Of a stretch of DNA of 22,220 nt, positions 7,629 to 15,321 are shown in pieces. The stretch is from JADGNZ01 sp035995985 (lineage in GTDB: Bacteria; Acidobacteriota; Thermoanaerobaculia; Gp7-AA8). The notes under the pieces were generated by a model. It saw only the letters and a list, made by a program, of their open reading frames with translations, ran no database searches and was not told where the DNA came from. Made by a program: the position numbers and the translations under genes. The stretch spans positions 1 to 22,220 of the forward strand of contig DASYJY010000220.1 in assembly GCA_035995985.1 (NCBI GenBank), written 5' to 3'. Within the stretch, counting starts at the first letter, position 1, and each line of letters starts with the position of its first letter.

Positions 7629-8375
7629 ATGGACTACGGCATCGAGGTCATCGGCCTCACAAAAACTTACGACTCCTTCGTCGCGGTCAAGGACTTCTCC
7701 CTCGCCGTCAAACGCGGCGAGGTCCTCGGACTGGTCGGCCCGAACGGTGCCGGCAAGACCACGACGTTGCGCGCGCTGGCGGGCATTCATCCGCCCACGG
7801 ACGGCGTCATCCGCATCTGCGGCTCGGACCTTCGCAGCGACCCGGTCGACGCAAAACGCCATCTCGCCTTCATGCCCGACGAGCCGCGGCTGTTCGACTA
7901 CCTCACCGTCGAAGAGCACCTGCAGTTCGTCGCGCGGCTGTACCAGGTCGTCGGCGTCCGCGAAAAAATCGATCCGCTGCTCCATGAATTCGAGCTGGCC
8001 GACAAGCGCAAAGCGCTGCCGAGCGAGTTGTCGCGCGGGATGAAGCAGAAGCTGATGATCGCCTGCGGATTCATTCACGATCCCGACGTTCTGATCTTCG
8101 ACGAGCCGCTGACCGGACTCGATCCGCTCGGCATCCGGCGGATGAAAGAGTCGATCGTCCGCCGCTCGAAAGCGGGCGCCTCGGTCATCCTCAGCTCGCA
8201 TCTGCTGCACCTCGTCGAAGAGTTGTGCGACAGCGTCGCGGTCATCCAGCACGGCACGCGCATCGCGTACGACACGATCGACAACCTCAAGTGGAAGATC
8301 ACCAGCGGACGCAACGATCTCTCGCTTGAGGATGCGTTCCTGAAGATCACCGCCGAGGAGCCTCCGTCCGCGTGA
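7629..8375 (+). CDS. ABC transporter ATP-binding protein
   Basis: A 248-residue ATPase subunit that powers the membrane protein encoded next. Walker A is GPNGAGKTTT (37-46), the signature is LSRGMKQKL (134-142, a variant of LSGGQ common in exporter ATPases), Walker B is VLIFDEP with the D-loop GLDP (154-166), and the switch His is in SSHLLH (His191). The Q-loop position reads FMPDEPRLFDYLT, lacking the usual Gln, as seen in some antibiotic-exporter-like ATPases. ATG 7629 gives the normal start a few residues before the first strand; the frame extends to 7581 but the extension is not family-like. The stop overlaps the next gene (GTGA), so both are translated together. The substrate is unknown. 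Confidence 0.95.
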   Translation: MDYGIEVIGLTKTYDSFVAVKDFSLAVKRGEVLGLVGPNGAGKTTTLRALAGIHPPTDGVIRICGSDLRSDPVDAKRHLAFMPDEPRLFDYLTVEEHLQFVARLYQVVGVREKIDPLLHEFELADKRKALPSELSRGMKQKLMIACGFIHDPDVLIFDEPLTGLDPLGIRRMKESIVRRSKAGASVILSSHLLHLVEELCDSVAVIQHGTRIAYDTIDNLKWKITSGRNDLSLEDAFLKITAEEPPSA

Positions 8376-10096
8376 TCGGAACGTTTCTTACCGTCGCGTT
8401 CCTCACGCTGAAGAACAAGATCATGCAGCGGCTGCGGCGGCTGCGCGAGCCGCGCTATCTCATCGGCGCGATTGCCGGCGCGGCGTACTTCTGGTTCCTC
8501 TTCTTCCGCCGGTCGATGGCAGCGCACAGCAGCAATGGCAAACTGATCATGATAACGACGGCGGCCAGTCCGGTCGTTGCCGACGTCGCCAGCGTCATTC
8601 TGTTGCTGCTCATGATCACCGCGTGGGCGCTGCCGGCCGATTCCGGCGGTCTCGATTTCACCGAGACCGAGATCGCATTTCTCTTCCCCGCCCCGCTCCG
8701 CCGCCGGGACATTCTGCTCTACAAGATCGTGCGCGCGCAGCCGCAGGCGCTCTTCAGCGCACTGATCATGACGGTGCTCGGCTGGTGGCGGAACGGTTTG
8801 TTCCTCGGGGTGTGGGCGGCGATTTCCGTCCTCGGTGTCTACTTCACGCTGGTCTCCCTCGGACGCGCGCGGCTGCGGCTGATGCACATCGGTTTTCTGG
8901 CGCGCCTGGCCGGCGTGGCAGTGATCGTGGCGGGATTTGTCTTGCTCGCCAAGTCCGAGATGAGCTCGATCAACTTCCGTACTCTGAAGAACGGTCGCGA
9001 GGTCATGAACGCGCTGGCGTTGCCGTTTCAGAAGCCGTTGATCCGGGCGATTCTGTTCATTCCGCACCTGATCGCGTCCGCCGCGATTCCGCCATCGTTC
9101 GGGATGCTCGCGATCTCCGTCCCGATCGTCCTCGCGCTCGGCGTCGGATTCTTTTTCATTGCAGCCGCGCTCAACGTCTCGTTCGAAGAAGCATCAATCG
9201 CGGTATCGCAAAAAAAAGCGGCGCGGAGTCAGCGGGTGAAGGGGCAGCGCTCCGGGACGTTCGTCATGTTCCGCCGCGCGCCGGCGCCGTTCAAACTCCA
9301 GGAGACTGGGCCCGTCGAAACTGCCGTGATCTGGAAAAACATGATCGCGCTGATGCGCAACTCCATCGCCTGGGTGGTGGTCTTCGCCGCGATCATGTTT
9401 TTCATGCTCGCCATGGCGCTCTGGTTCCACCAAACGTCGGTCTACACGGCGTTCGGCTCGTCGCTCATTTTCATGTCGTGCCTCTTTCCGCTGTTTGGAC
9501 CGAACGTCTTCTCGAACGATCTCCGTCTCGACATGCCGCGGCTGGAAGTGCTGAAGAGTTATCCGATTTCCGGCGAGCGTCTCATCGCCGCCGAGATCGC
9601 CGCGCCGCTGCTCGTCATCTCGATCCTGGAGATGCTCTTCGCGACCTCAGCTTCGATCATGATGGGCATGGGCGAGGCGAATAAGTTCACCAAGTATCTG
9701 GCCACGCCGCAATTCATCGTCGCAGTACTGCTGCTTACCATTCCCGTCTGCGCGGTGCAGCTCGTGATTCGCAACGCCATCCCGGTTCTCTTCCCGGCGT
9801 GGGCGATGCGCAGCAAGGACGAGCCGCGCGGGTTCGTGATGATGGGACAGCGCATCGTCACGCTGGCCGGCAACCTCTTCGTGTTGATGGTGGCGCTCAT
9901 TCCGGCCGCGGTCGTTTTCCTGCCGTCGCTCTGGCTCGCCTTCCAATTCTTCTCAGGCAATCCGGCGTTTGTCGCCGTCGCCACGATGCCGGCCGTTGCC
10001 GTGCTTCTGGCCGAAGTGTGGATCGGGATCAAAGCGCTCGGAGCACAGTTCGAGAAACTCGACATCACGAACGAGTCTGACATGTCGGCGCCGTAG
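8372..10096 (+). CDS. ABC exporter membrane protein (permease partner)
   Basis: A 574-residue polytopic membrane protein starting at GTG, which overlaps the ATPase stop by 4 bases. It has roughly ten or more hydrophobic segments, for example LIGAIAGAAYFWFLFF, ASVILLLLMITAWALP, IAWVVVFAAIMFFMLAMALW and a late cluster near the end. A long cytoplasmic-looking loop (about 275-320) with KKAARSQRVKGQR lies between two membrane halves. The motifs FLFPAPLRRRDILLYK and RLDMPRLEVLKSYPISGERL are typical of the putative ABC exporter family (PF16962-like): membrane proteins that pair with a single ATPase. The pair is probably an exporter; no substrate can be named. The PL8 lyase gene follows after 43 bases. 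Confidence 0.88.
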   Translation: MIGTFLTVAFLTLKNKIMQRLRRLREPRYLIGAIAGAAYFWFLFFRRSMAAHSSNGKLIMITTAASPVVADVASVILLLLMITAWALPADSGGLDFTETEIAFLFPAPLRRRDILLYKIVRAQPQALFSALIMTVLGWWRNGLFLGVWAAISVLGVYFTLVSLGRARLRLMHIGFLARLAGVAVIVAGFVLLAKSEMSSINFRTLKNGREVMNALALPFQKPLIRAILFIPHLIASAAIPPSFGMLAISVPIVLALGVGFFFIAAALNVSFEEASIAVSQKKAARSQRVKGQRSGTFVMFRRAPAPFKLQETGPVETAVIWKNMIALMRNSIAWVVVFAAIMFFMLAMALWFHQTSVYTAFGSSLIFMSCLFPLFGPNVFSNDLRLDMPRLEVLKSYPISGERLIAAEIAAPLLVISILEMLFATSASIMMGMGEANKFTKYLATPQFIVAVLLLTIPVCAVQLVIRNAIPVLFPAWAMRSKDEPRGFVMMGQRIVTLAGNLFVLMVALIPAAVVFLPSLWLAFQFFSGNPAFVAVATMPAVAVLLAEVWIGIKALGAQFEKLDITNESDMSAP

Positions 10097-10139
10097 TTAT
10101 TTGGAAATACGACGACTGCCGCCGCGCCTTTTCCGAGAA

Positions 10140-12308
10140 GTGAAATCGTCCCTCTCCCTGGTCATCGCCCTGCTGTTCGTCTCGTCGATCCACGCCTCGC
10201 CGTCGAGCGACGCGACCGCGAAGAACATCATTGATTACTACTCCGCCGCCGGCGCCGACCGCACCTCGCCGCGCATGCAATCCGCGCTCGACACGCTCGC
10301 CTCGCAGGCCCGCGCCGCCACCGCGCCCGGACTGCTCCTCGCCAACGGCAGCTTCAGCGACGTCGACTACAAAGACGTCCCCGACGGCGGCTGGTCGCCG
10401 TGGGCGCACACGCAGCGCCTCTTCACCATGGCCAAGGCCTACCGCACGCCGGGCCAGCCGTTTTACGGCGACCCGCAGCTCCGCGCGCAAATCGAGTCGG
10501 CGCTCGCGTTCGTGCCGTCGTACTACGGCGTCACCACGATTCCGAACGGCAACTGGTGGTTCTGGTCGCTCGGCGTCCCGCTCGACCTCGCCCCAACTCT
10601 CGTACTGATGCGCGGCGACATCAGCGCGAAGGTGATGAGCGATTGCATCACCACGCTGGCCTTTCACATCGGCCCCAACGCATTCGCAAAAGCGCTCGTA
10701 GGCCCGACGCCGACCGGCGAGAATCTGGTCTGGTCGTCGTTCACCCACCTCTGCCTCGGCGTGCTGAAAGACGATCCAACGATGCTCGCGACAGTCCGGG
10801 ACGCGATGGCCAGCGTCTGCGCGACTACGGCGGGCGACGGCATCCAGATCGACAGCTCGTTTCATCAGCACGGCGCGCAGCTCTACACCGGCGGCTACGG
10901 CGGCTCGTTCGCGAACGACGTCTCGAAGTACGCGCTCCTGACGCGCGGCACCGACTACGCGCTACCGGTGACGGCACTCAACGCATTCGCCGACTACATG
11001 GCGGACGGCGTGGCGTGGTCGATCTACGGCAACTACTTCGACGTCTCCGCAATCGGCCGCGAAGTGGCACGCCCTACGACGACCGGCTACAACGGCATCG
11101 CCGCGCTGCTGCAGTCGTCGCAGTTTTCGTCATCCCGTCAAAATGAAATCCGCGCCGCCTCGGCCAAAATGCTCCAGTCGTGGCAGTGGAGCCTCGCGCC
11201 TGAGCTGGCGGCGATCGCCGCACAATCATCATCGACTCCGGTAGCGCCGTCCGGCCATCAGCATTACTGGACGTCCGACTACACGGTCCACCGCCGCCCC
11301 GGCTGGTTCGCCTCGGTCAAGATGTTCTCGTCGCGCACGAAGTCGGGCGAGAACACGAATGGCGAGAATTCACGCGGCTCGCGCCAGTCCGACGGCCGCT
11401 TCTACCTCACGCTCGACGGCAGCGAATTCTTCGGCCGCGAAATCTGGCCCGCGTACGACTGGACGCGCCTGCCCGGCATCACCGTGGAGCAGAAAGCCGA
11501 CACCGCCAACAATCTGTACGCCGTCGGCACGCGCAGCTTCGCGGGAGGCGCAACCGACGGCCGCAACGGCGTCTCCGCGATGGACGTGCAACCGGTCGGG
11601 TCGCAACTCACCGCAAAAAAATCGTGGTTCTTCTTCGACGACTCCATCGTGTTCCTCACCAACAGCATCACGCTTCCGGCGGCCAATCGCGTCGAGACGA
11701 TCGTGCAGCAATGGCCGCTCGCGAATCCGTCATCACCGTTGCTGCGCGGAACGAACTGGCTGTGGTCCGAAAACGTCGGCTATTACATCTATCCGCAGAA
11801 CGCGCCGCTGAACGTCACGCGCGAGCCGCACAGCGGAACCTGGCAATCGCTCGGCGCGAGCGACGACACCACACCAAAGTCCGCAACGTTCCTGACGATG
11901 TGGCTCGACCACGGCACCGCGCCGGTGAACGCCGACGCGGCGTACGCAATCGTGCCGAATACGACGTCGTCCGCGATGAGCAGTTGGATCGCGCCGTCGA
12001 TCGTCGCCAACAACGCCACAGCCTCCGCCGTGCGCAACGGCTCAACCCTCGGCATCGTGTTCTGGAGCGCCGGATCGGTCGCCGGATATCAGTCGACACT
12101 CCCCTGCATCGTTTACGCGGTGTCGAACGGACAGACGATCGACATCTACGCGTCGGATCCGACGAACGGCAGCGGCACCTATCAATTCACGGTTCCGTCG
12201 CTGGTCGCCGGTGTCCGCGCGACGACGCTGACGCTGCCGCGCAACGGCGGTAAGACCGTCCACGTCACGATTGTGCCGCCGGTTGTAAGGCGCCGCGCCG
12301 CGCGGTGA
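10140..12308 (+). CDS. Secreted polysaccharide lyase family 8 (PL8)
   Basis: A 722-residue enzyme with a signal peptide (VKSSLSLVIALLFVSSIHA), starting at GTG 10140; the frame is open to 9969 but only this start gives a clean signal. PL8 enzymes cleave uronic-acid polysaccharides (hyaluronan, chondroitin, xanthan) by beta-elimination. The N-terminal alpha-toroid (about 25-390) has NWWFWSLGVPLDL, TGENLVWSS (Asn195), IDSSFHQHGAQLY (His244), TGGYGG (Tyr253) and IGREVARP (Arg307, Arg311), matching the catalytic Asn, His, Tyr and Arg positions. The central beta domain has MFSSRTKSGENTNGENSRG and WPAYDWTRLPGITVEQ, also typical. A shorter beta domain ends the protein. No carbohydrate-binding module or sulfatase is nearby, so the substrate is open. 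Its 3' end overlaps the convergent membrane gene by 44 bases. Confidence 0.9.
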   Translation: MKSSLSLVIALLFVSSIHASPSSDATAKNIIDYYSAAGADRTSPRMQSALDTLASQARAATAPGLLLANGSFSDVDYKDVPDGGWSPWAHTQRLFTMAKAYRTPGQPFYGDPQLRAQIESALAFVPSYYGVTTIPNGNWWFWSLGVPLDLAPTLVLMRGDISAKVMSDCITTLAFHIGPNAFAKALVGPTPTGENLVWSSFTHLCLGVLKDDPTMLATVRDAMASVCATTAGDGIQIDSSFHQHGAQLYTGGYGGSFANDVSKYALLTRGTDYALPVTALNAFADYMADGVAWSIYGNYFDVSAIGREVARPTTTGYNGIAALLQSSQFSSSRQNEIRAASAKMLQSWQWSLAPELAAIAAQSSSTPVAPSGHQHYWTSDYTVHRRPGWFASVKMFSSRTKSGENTNGENSRGSRQSDGRFYLTLDGSEFFGREIWPAYDWTRLPGITVEQKADTANNLYAVGTRSFAGGATDGRNGVSAMDVQPVGSQLTAKKSWFFFDDSIVFLTNSITLPAANRVETIVQQWPLANPSSPLLRGTNWLWSENVGYYIYPQNAPLNVTREPHSGTWQSLGASDDTTPKSATFLTMWLDHGTAPVNADAAYAIVPNTTSSAMSSWIAPSIVANNATASAVRNGSTLGIVFWSAGSVAGYQSTLPCIVYAVSNGQTIDIYASDPTNGSGTYQFTVPSLVAGVRATTLTLPRNGGKTVHVTIVPPVVRRRAAR

Positions 12309-13494
12309 GCGACACCAGCACGACGTACGTGAGCGCCGGCGTGAGATGCGCGACCAGCCGTTCCCATGACCACGTCACATGCCATGCGACATCGAACGGC
12401 GTGGCGAGATATGCGGCGAGGTAGCAGGCGAACTGCACGGCGAGTGCGATGAGGATGAATCGCTCGCGCGCGACGAGCGTTCGCGACACGATCGCGATTC
12501 CGATCGCCAGCGCGATCCAGTAGACCGGCTTGCCGAGCGAGACCGACGACAGCGCGGCGAACAACGCTCCGGGATGCCTGGCGTGTTCGGCGATGCGCGC
12601 GATGACTCCGCTCGTCGCGATATCGGTCGGCAAACGGTGTAGCGATCGCGCGATCAGCCACGGAAGCGGGATCAACACCGCGGGCCAAAGTCGGACAACC
12701 TCGCGTCTTCGTCCCGCGCACAGCAGCCCGATCGCGACGGCGGCGATGAGGGTCAGGCCTTCGTTTTTCGTCGACGCGGAGAGGCCGAGAAGGATCGCGC
12801 CCAGAGTGAGATCGCCACGGCGGATCAGCAGCAACGCCGCCGTTGCGTAAGCAATGAAGGGACCCTCGGCCAATCCGATCCACGGCGTCGCGGCGAATGG
12901 GATCAATGCAATGGCGATGAATGCGGCGGCCAGGCGGGAGCGGGTGTCATCCATCGCCCGTTCGAAGATCACCAGCAGCAACGCGGCCGCGAAGGCGACG
13001 TGCACGATGCCGAGGGGGGCATCGTTCCAGCTGTTGCGCAAGACGGCGATGAAGTCGTACGTCAGCGGAAGGAGGAGCGGATAGTCGGGATGGACGTTGC
13101 GGTCGATGCTGCGCCCGAGGAGCTGCCAATCGATCGCGCGGACTTCGAAGAATGCCTTCGCTTTGAGGCCCCAGTTAGTGAGGTAGTCATACTCGGGCGG
13201 CGGCGCGAGCGTGGCGTAGATCGCGTAGCCGATCAGTAGCGCGAGGAGGAGGAGATTTTGATTCAACTTGAATGGTCTGGGGCGAAATGTACCGGCAGCG
13301 ATGATGACGATTGCGGTTACTACGATCCATCTTGACCACGGGAGGATCGCGAGCGTTGCGGCGCAGACTCCTATGCCGATCAGCAGGCCCTCCCCCACCC
13401 GGGAGGACGGTTCACGCGGAGGCGCGGAGGCGCGGAGGGCGAGAGGGAGGCCGGTGATGAGGGCGAGGGCGATGAAGCTGAGCTCCGGGATCAT
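12265..13494 (-). CDS. GT-C-like polytopic membrane protein (putative glycosyltransferase)
   Basis: A 409-residue protein with about ten membrane segments. HPDYPLLLP in an outside loop, LAEGPFIAYATAALLLI, and ILLGLSASTKNEGL are patterns shared with GT-C (GT39/GT83/PMT-like) enzymes, which move sugars from lipid carriers to acceptors on the outer face of the membrane. The acidic motif expected in the first loop would be PPPEYDYLTNW. ATG 13494 overlaps the stop of the upstream gene as ATGA, so translation is coupled; the longer open frame to 13704 is a shadow of that gene. The segment between membrane helices 1 and 2 (LRASAPPREPSSRVG) is partly encoded by a GC-rich tandem repeat. Donor and acceptor are unknown. 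Confidence 0.82.
   Translation of the reverse strand: MIPELSFIALALITGLPLALRASAPPREPSSRVGEGLLIGIGVCAATLAILPWSRWIVVTAIVIIAAGTFRPRPFKLNQNLLLLALLIGYAIYATLAPPPEYDYLTNWGLKAKAFFEVRAIDWQLLGRSIDRNVHPDYPLLLPLTYDFIAVLRNSWNDAPLGIVHVAFAAALLLVIFERAMDDTRSRLAAAFIAIALIPFAATPWIGLAEGPFIAYATAALLLIRRGDLTLGAILLGLSASTKNEGLTLIAAVAIGLLCAGRRREVVRLWPAVLIPLPWLIARSLHRLPTDIATSGVIARIAEHARHPGALFAALSSVSLGKPVYWIALAIGIAIVSRTLVARERFILIALAVQFACYLAAYLATPFDVAWHVTWSWERLVAHLTPALTYVVLVSLTARRGALQPAAQS
13416..13439. repeat. Three tandem GCGGAGGC units in coding sequence
   Basis: Three 8-base units (the last with one mismatch), preceded by TTCAC, lie within the GT-C-like gene. The 24 bases keep the frame and encode a Pro/Ala/Arg-rich loop between the first two membrane helices. 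A short CCTCCC/GGGAGG hairpin lies alongside at about 13389-13406. Confidence 0.65.
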
Positions 13495-13922
13495 CGCGAT
13501 CTCCGCAACAGCATTCCGTCGCGTCCGCGCCAGGCGATTACGAATCCGGACACCTGCGGTTCGCAGCGATACGCGGCGATGACGTTCGCTCTTGCGAGGT
13601 TGTCGGGGCGCGGACGATCGTGATCGTCGAGCAGCGGGACGACTTCGCGGCCGGTCAGCGGGTAGAGCGCGCGGGTGTAGAGATAGGCATAGCCCTGATC
13701 CCATTTCGGGAGCGGTGCGGCGATGGCGATCACGTCGCCGGGGTTCGTCAGTGCGCGGACCTGCAACATCAGCTCGCGCGATCCGGGCAGCTTTTGATAC
13801 GGCAGCGCCACTTCGCGCGCGGCCAGTGCTGCGCGGTTGACAACGAAGATGCGGAAGTAAAACGGCTCGAACGCTCCGGCCGCGATGGCGACGGCGGCTG
13901 CGATTCCGAGCCGGCGTTTCAG
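13491..13922 (-). CDS. Small membrane-anchored protein with apparent CTG start
   Basis: A 143-residue protein between scoB and the GT-C-like gene. No ATG, GTG or TTG gives a full N-terminus; the first such codon is GTG 13811, which would start mid-protein (106 residues). CTG at 13922-13920 overlaps the scoB stop (CTGA), has AAGGAG 8 bases upstream, and opens with (M)KRRLGIAAAVAIAAGAFEP, a basic tip plus a hydrophobic anchor. The rest (LMLQVRALTNPGDVIAIAAP, YLYTRALYPLTGREVVPLLD, VSGFVIAWRGRDGMLLRR) looks like a periplasmic alpha/beta domain similar to the soluble tails of GT-C enzymes. Its stop overlaps the next start (ATGA). I infer it works with that membrane protein. The function is not recognised; the CTG start is an inference from sequence. 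Confidence 0.72.
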   Translation of the reverse strand: MKRRLGIAAAVAIAAGAFEPFYFRIFVVNRAALAAREVALPYQKLPGSRELMLQVRALTNPGDVIAIAAPLPKWDQGYAYLYTRALYPLTGREVVPLLDDHDRPRPDNLARANVIAAYRCEPQVSGFVIAWRGRDGMLLRRSR

Positions 13923-14569
13923 ACGCTGATCTCCTTGACGTCGCCGATGATTAGCCTCGGCTCCGTCATTGCCTGAACGTCATCGACGCTCACGCCGGGC
14001 GCGATTTCGATCAGCTTCAATCCATCCTCAGTCACGTCGAGCACGCAGTAATCCGTGATGATGCGGTCGACGCACTTCACGCCCGTCAGCGGCAGGTCGC
14101 ACGCGTTCAGAATCTTCTTTCCGCCTTTTTTCGTGACGTGCTCCATCGTCACGATCAGCCGCTTGGCGCTGGCGACGAGATCCATTGCGCCGCCCATCCC
14201 CTTCACCATCGCGCCCGGCACCATCCAGTTGGCGATGTCGCCCTGCGCGGAAACCTGCATCGCGCCGAGAATCGACAGATCGACTTTGCCGCCGCGGATC
14301 ATCCCGAACGAGTCGGCGCTCGAGAAAAACGACGCGCCCGGAAGCACAGTCACCGTCTGCTTGCCGGCGTTGATGAGATCGGGATCGACATCGGCATCCA
14401 AGGGAAATGGTCCGAGCCCGAGGATGCCGTTCTCGGACTGGAGGATGACCTCCATACCGGGCGGGATGTTGTTGGCAACGAGCGTCGGCATGCCGATGCC
14501 CAGGTTGACGTAGTAACCGTCGCGTAGTTCCTGCGCGGCGCGTTTGACGATTTGATCGCGAGTAAGCAT
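13919..14569 (-). CDS. scoB: 3-oxoacid CoA-transferase subunit B
   Basis: A 216-residue beta subunit of a succinyl-CoA:3-ketoacid-type CoA transferase, which moves CoA between succinyl-CoA and acetoacetate (ketone-body or butyrate-type metabolism) as a complex with subunit A. The catalytic glutamate is Glu46 in QSENGILG. Other family marks are VNLGIGMPTLVANNIP, GGKVDLSILGAMQVS, NWMVPGAMVKGMGGAMDLV and HVTKKGGKKIL. The length is normal. ATG 14569 overlaps the scoA stop by one base (TAATG), and its own stop overlaps the CTG start of the next gene. The exact acid substrate (acetoacetate or another 3-oxoacid) cannot be fixed from sequence; atoA-like naming is also possible. Confidence 0.95.
   Translation of the reverse strand: MLTRDQIVKRAAQELRDGYYVNLGIGMPTLVANNIPPGMEVILQSENGILGLGPFPLDADVDPDLINAGKQTVTVLPGASFFSSADSFGMIRGGKVDLSILGAMQVSAQGDIANWMVPGAMVKGMGGAMDLVASAKRLIVTMEHVTKKGGKKILNACDLPLTGVKCVDRIITDYCVLDVTEDGLKLIEIAPGVSVDDVQAMTEPRLIIGDVKEISV
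13931..13936 (-). promoter_or_regulatory. Ribosome binding site deciding a CTG start
   Basis: On the minus strand AAGGAG is followed by 8 bases and then CTG at 13922. It lies within the last codons of scoB. The core and spacing are ideal, and no other start codon is at the right distance. Confidence 0.7.
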
Positions 14570-15258
14570 TACTTGGTCACCGTTCTTTGCTCGATGCGTT
14601 TGACGCGCGGCGCGACCACGACTCGATGCACGAAAATGCCTGGCGTGTGGACGTTGTCAGGATCGAGCGATCCCACTTCCACCAGCTCCTCGACTTCGGC
14701 GATGCAAACCTTCCCGGCAGTCGCCGCCGTTGGATTGAAATTGCGTGCGCTCTTCCGATAGACCAGATTGCCGTAGCGATCACCTTTCCAGGCTGCGACA
14801 AATGAGAAATCGCCGACGATGCCGCGCTCCATCACGTACATCCGTCCGTCGAAGTCGCGCGTTTCCTTCCCCTCGGCCACGATCGTTCCGTAGCCGGCGG
14901 GTGTGAAGAAGGCCGGGATTCCGGCGCCGCCGGCGCGCATGCGCTCGGCCAGCGTTCCCTGCGGGACGAATTCGACTTCCAGCTCGCCGGCCAGGTACTG
15001 CCGCTCGAACTCCGCGTTCTCGCCGACGTACGACGACACCATCTTGCGGATCTGCTTCGTCTGAAGGAGAAGGCCGAGGCCCCAGTCATCGACGCCGGCA
15101 TTGTTGGAGACGCAGGTCAGACCGCTTACGCCGCGCTTCACCAGCGCGTTGATCAAGTTTTCGGGGATGCCGCAGAGTCCAAATCCGCCGACGACGAGCG
15201 TGGAACCATCGGCGACATCGCGCACCGCCTCGTCCGCCGAAGCGACGACCTTATTCAT
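14569..15258 (-). CDS. scoA: 3-oxoacid CoA-transferase subunit A
   Basis: A 229-residue alpha subunit of the same CoA transferase. The glycine-rich CoA-binding start TLVVGGFGLCGIPENLI is typical, as are TCVSNNAGVDDWGLGLLL, SYVGENAEFERQYLAGELEV, FVPQGTLAERMRAGGAGIPA, FFTPAGYGT and KGDRYGNLVYRKSARNFNP. It is the first gene of a minus-strand run: scoA, scoB, a CTG-started protein and a GT-C-like protein. ATG 15258 is preferred; an adjacent GTG 15261 is possible. The upstream 60-odd bases shared with the divergent 15322 gene are largely filled by a repeat arm, so promoters for both must lie in or beside it. Confidence 0.95.
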   Translation of the reverse strand: MNKVVASADEAVRDVADGSTLVVGGFGLCGIPENLINALVKRGVSGLTCVSNNAGVDDWGLGLLLQTKQIRKMVSSYVGENAEFERQYLAGELEVEFVPQGTLAERMRAGGAGIPAFFTPAGYGTIVAEGKETRDFDGRMYVMERGIVGDFSFVAAWKGDRYGNLVYRKSARNFNPTAATAGKVCIAEVEELVEVGSLDPDNVHTPGIFVHRVVVAPRVKRIEQRTVTK

Positions 15259-15283
15259 CACGCCGCGAAGATATCAAAGGAAG

Positions 15284-15310
15284 CCCAGACAGGAGATGTC
15301 TGTGCCACAC
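15284..15310. repeat. Related copy of the 3910-3978 repeat (single arm)
   Basis: CAGACAGGAGATGTCTGTGC followed by CACAC resembles one arm of the palindrome at 3910-3936 (CAGACAAGAGTGTCTGTGCC), with one substitution and one inserted base. It is itself a short palindrome (CAGACA/TGTCTG) and lies in the 63-base gap between divergent scoA and the 15322 gene. Confidence 0.65.
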
Positions 15311-15321
15311 TCTCGGCCCGC

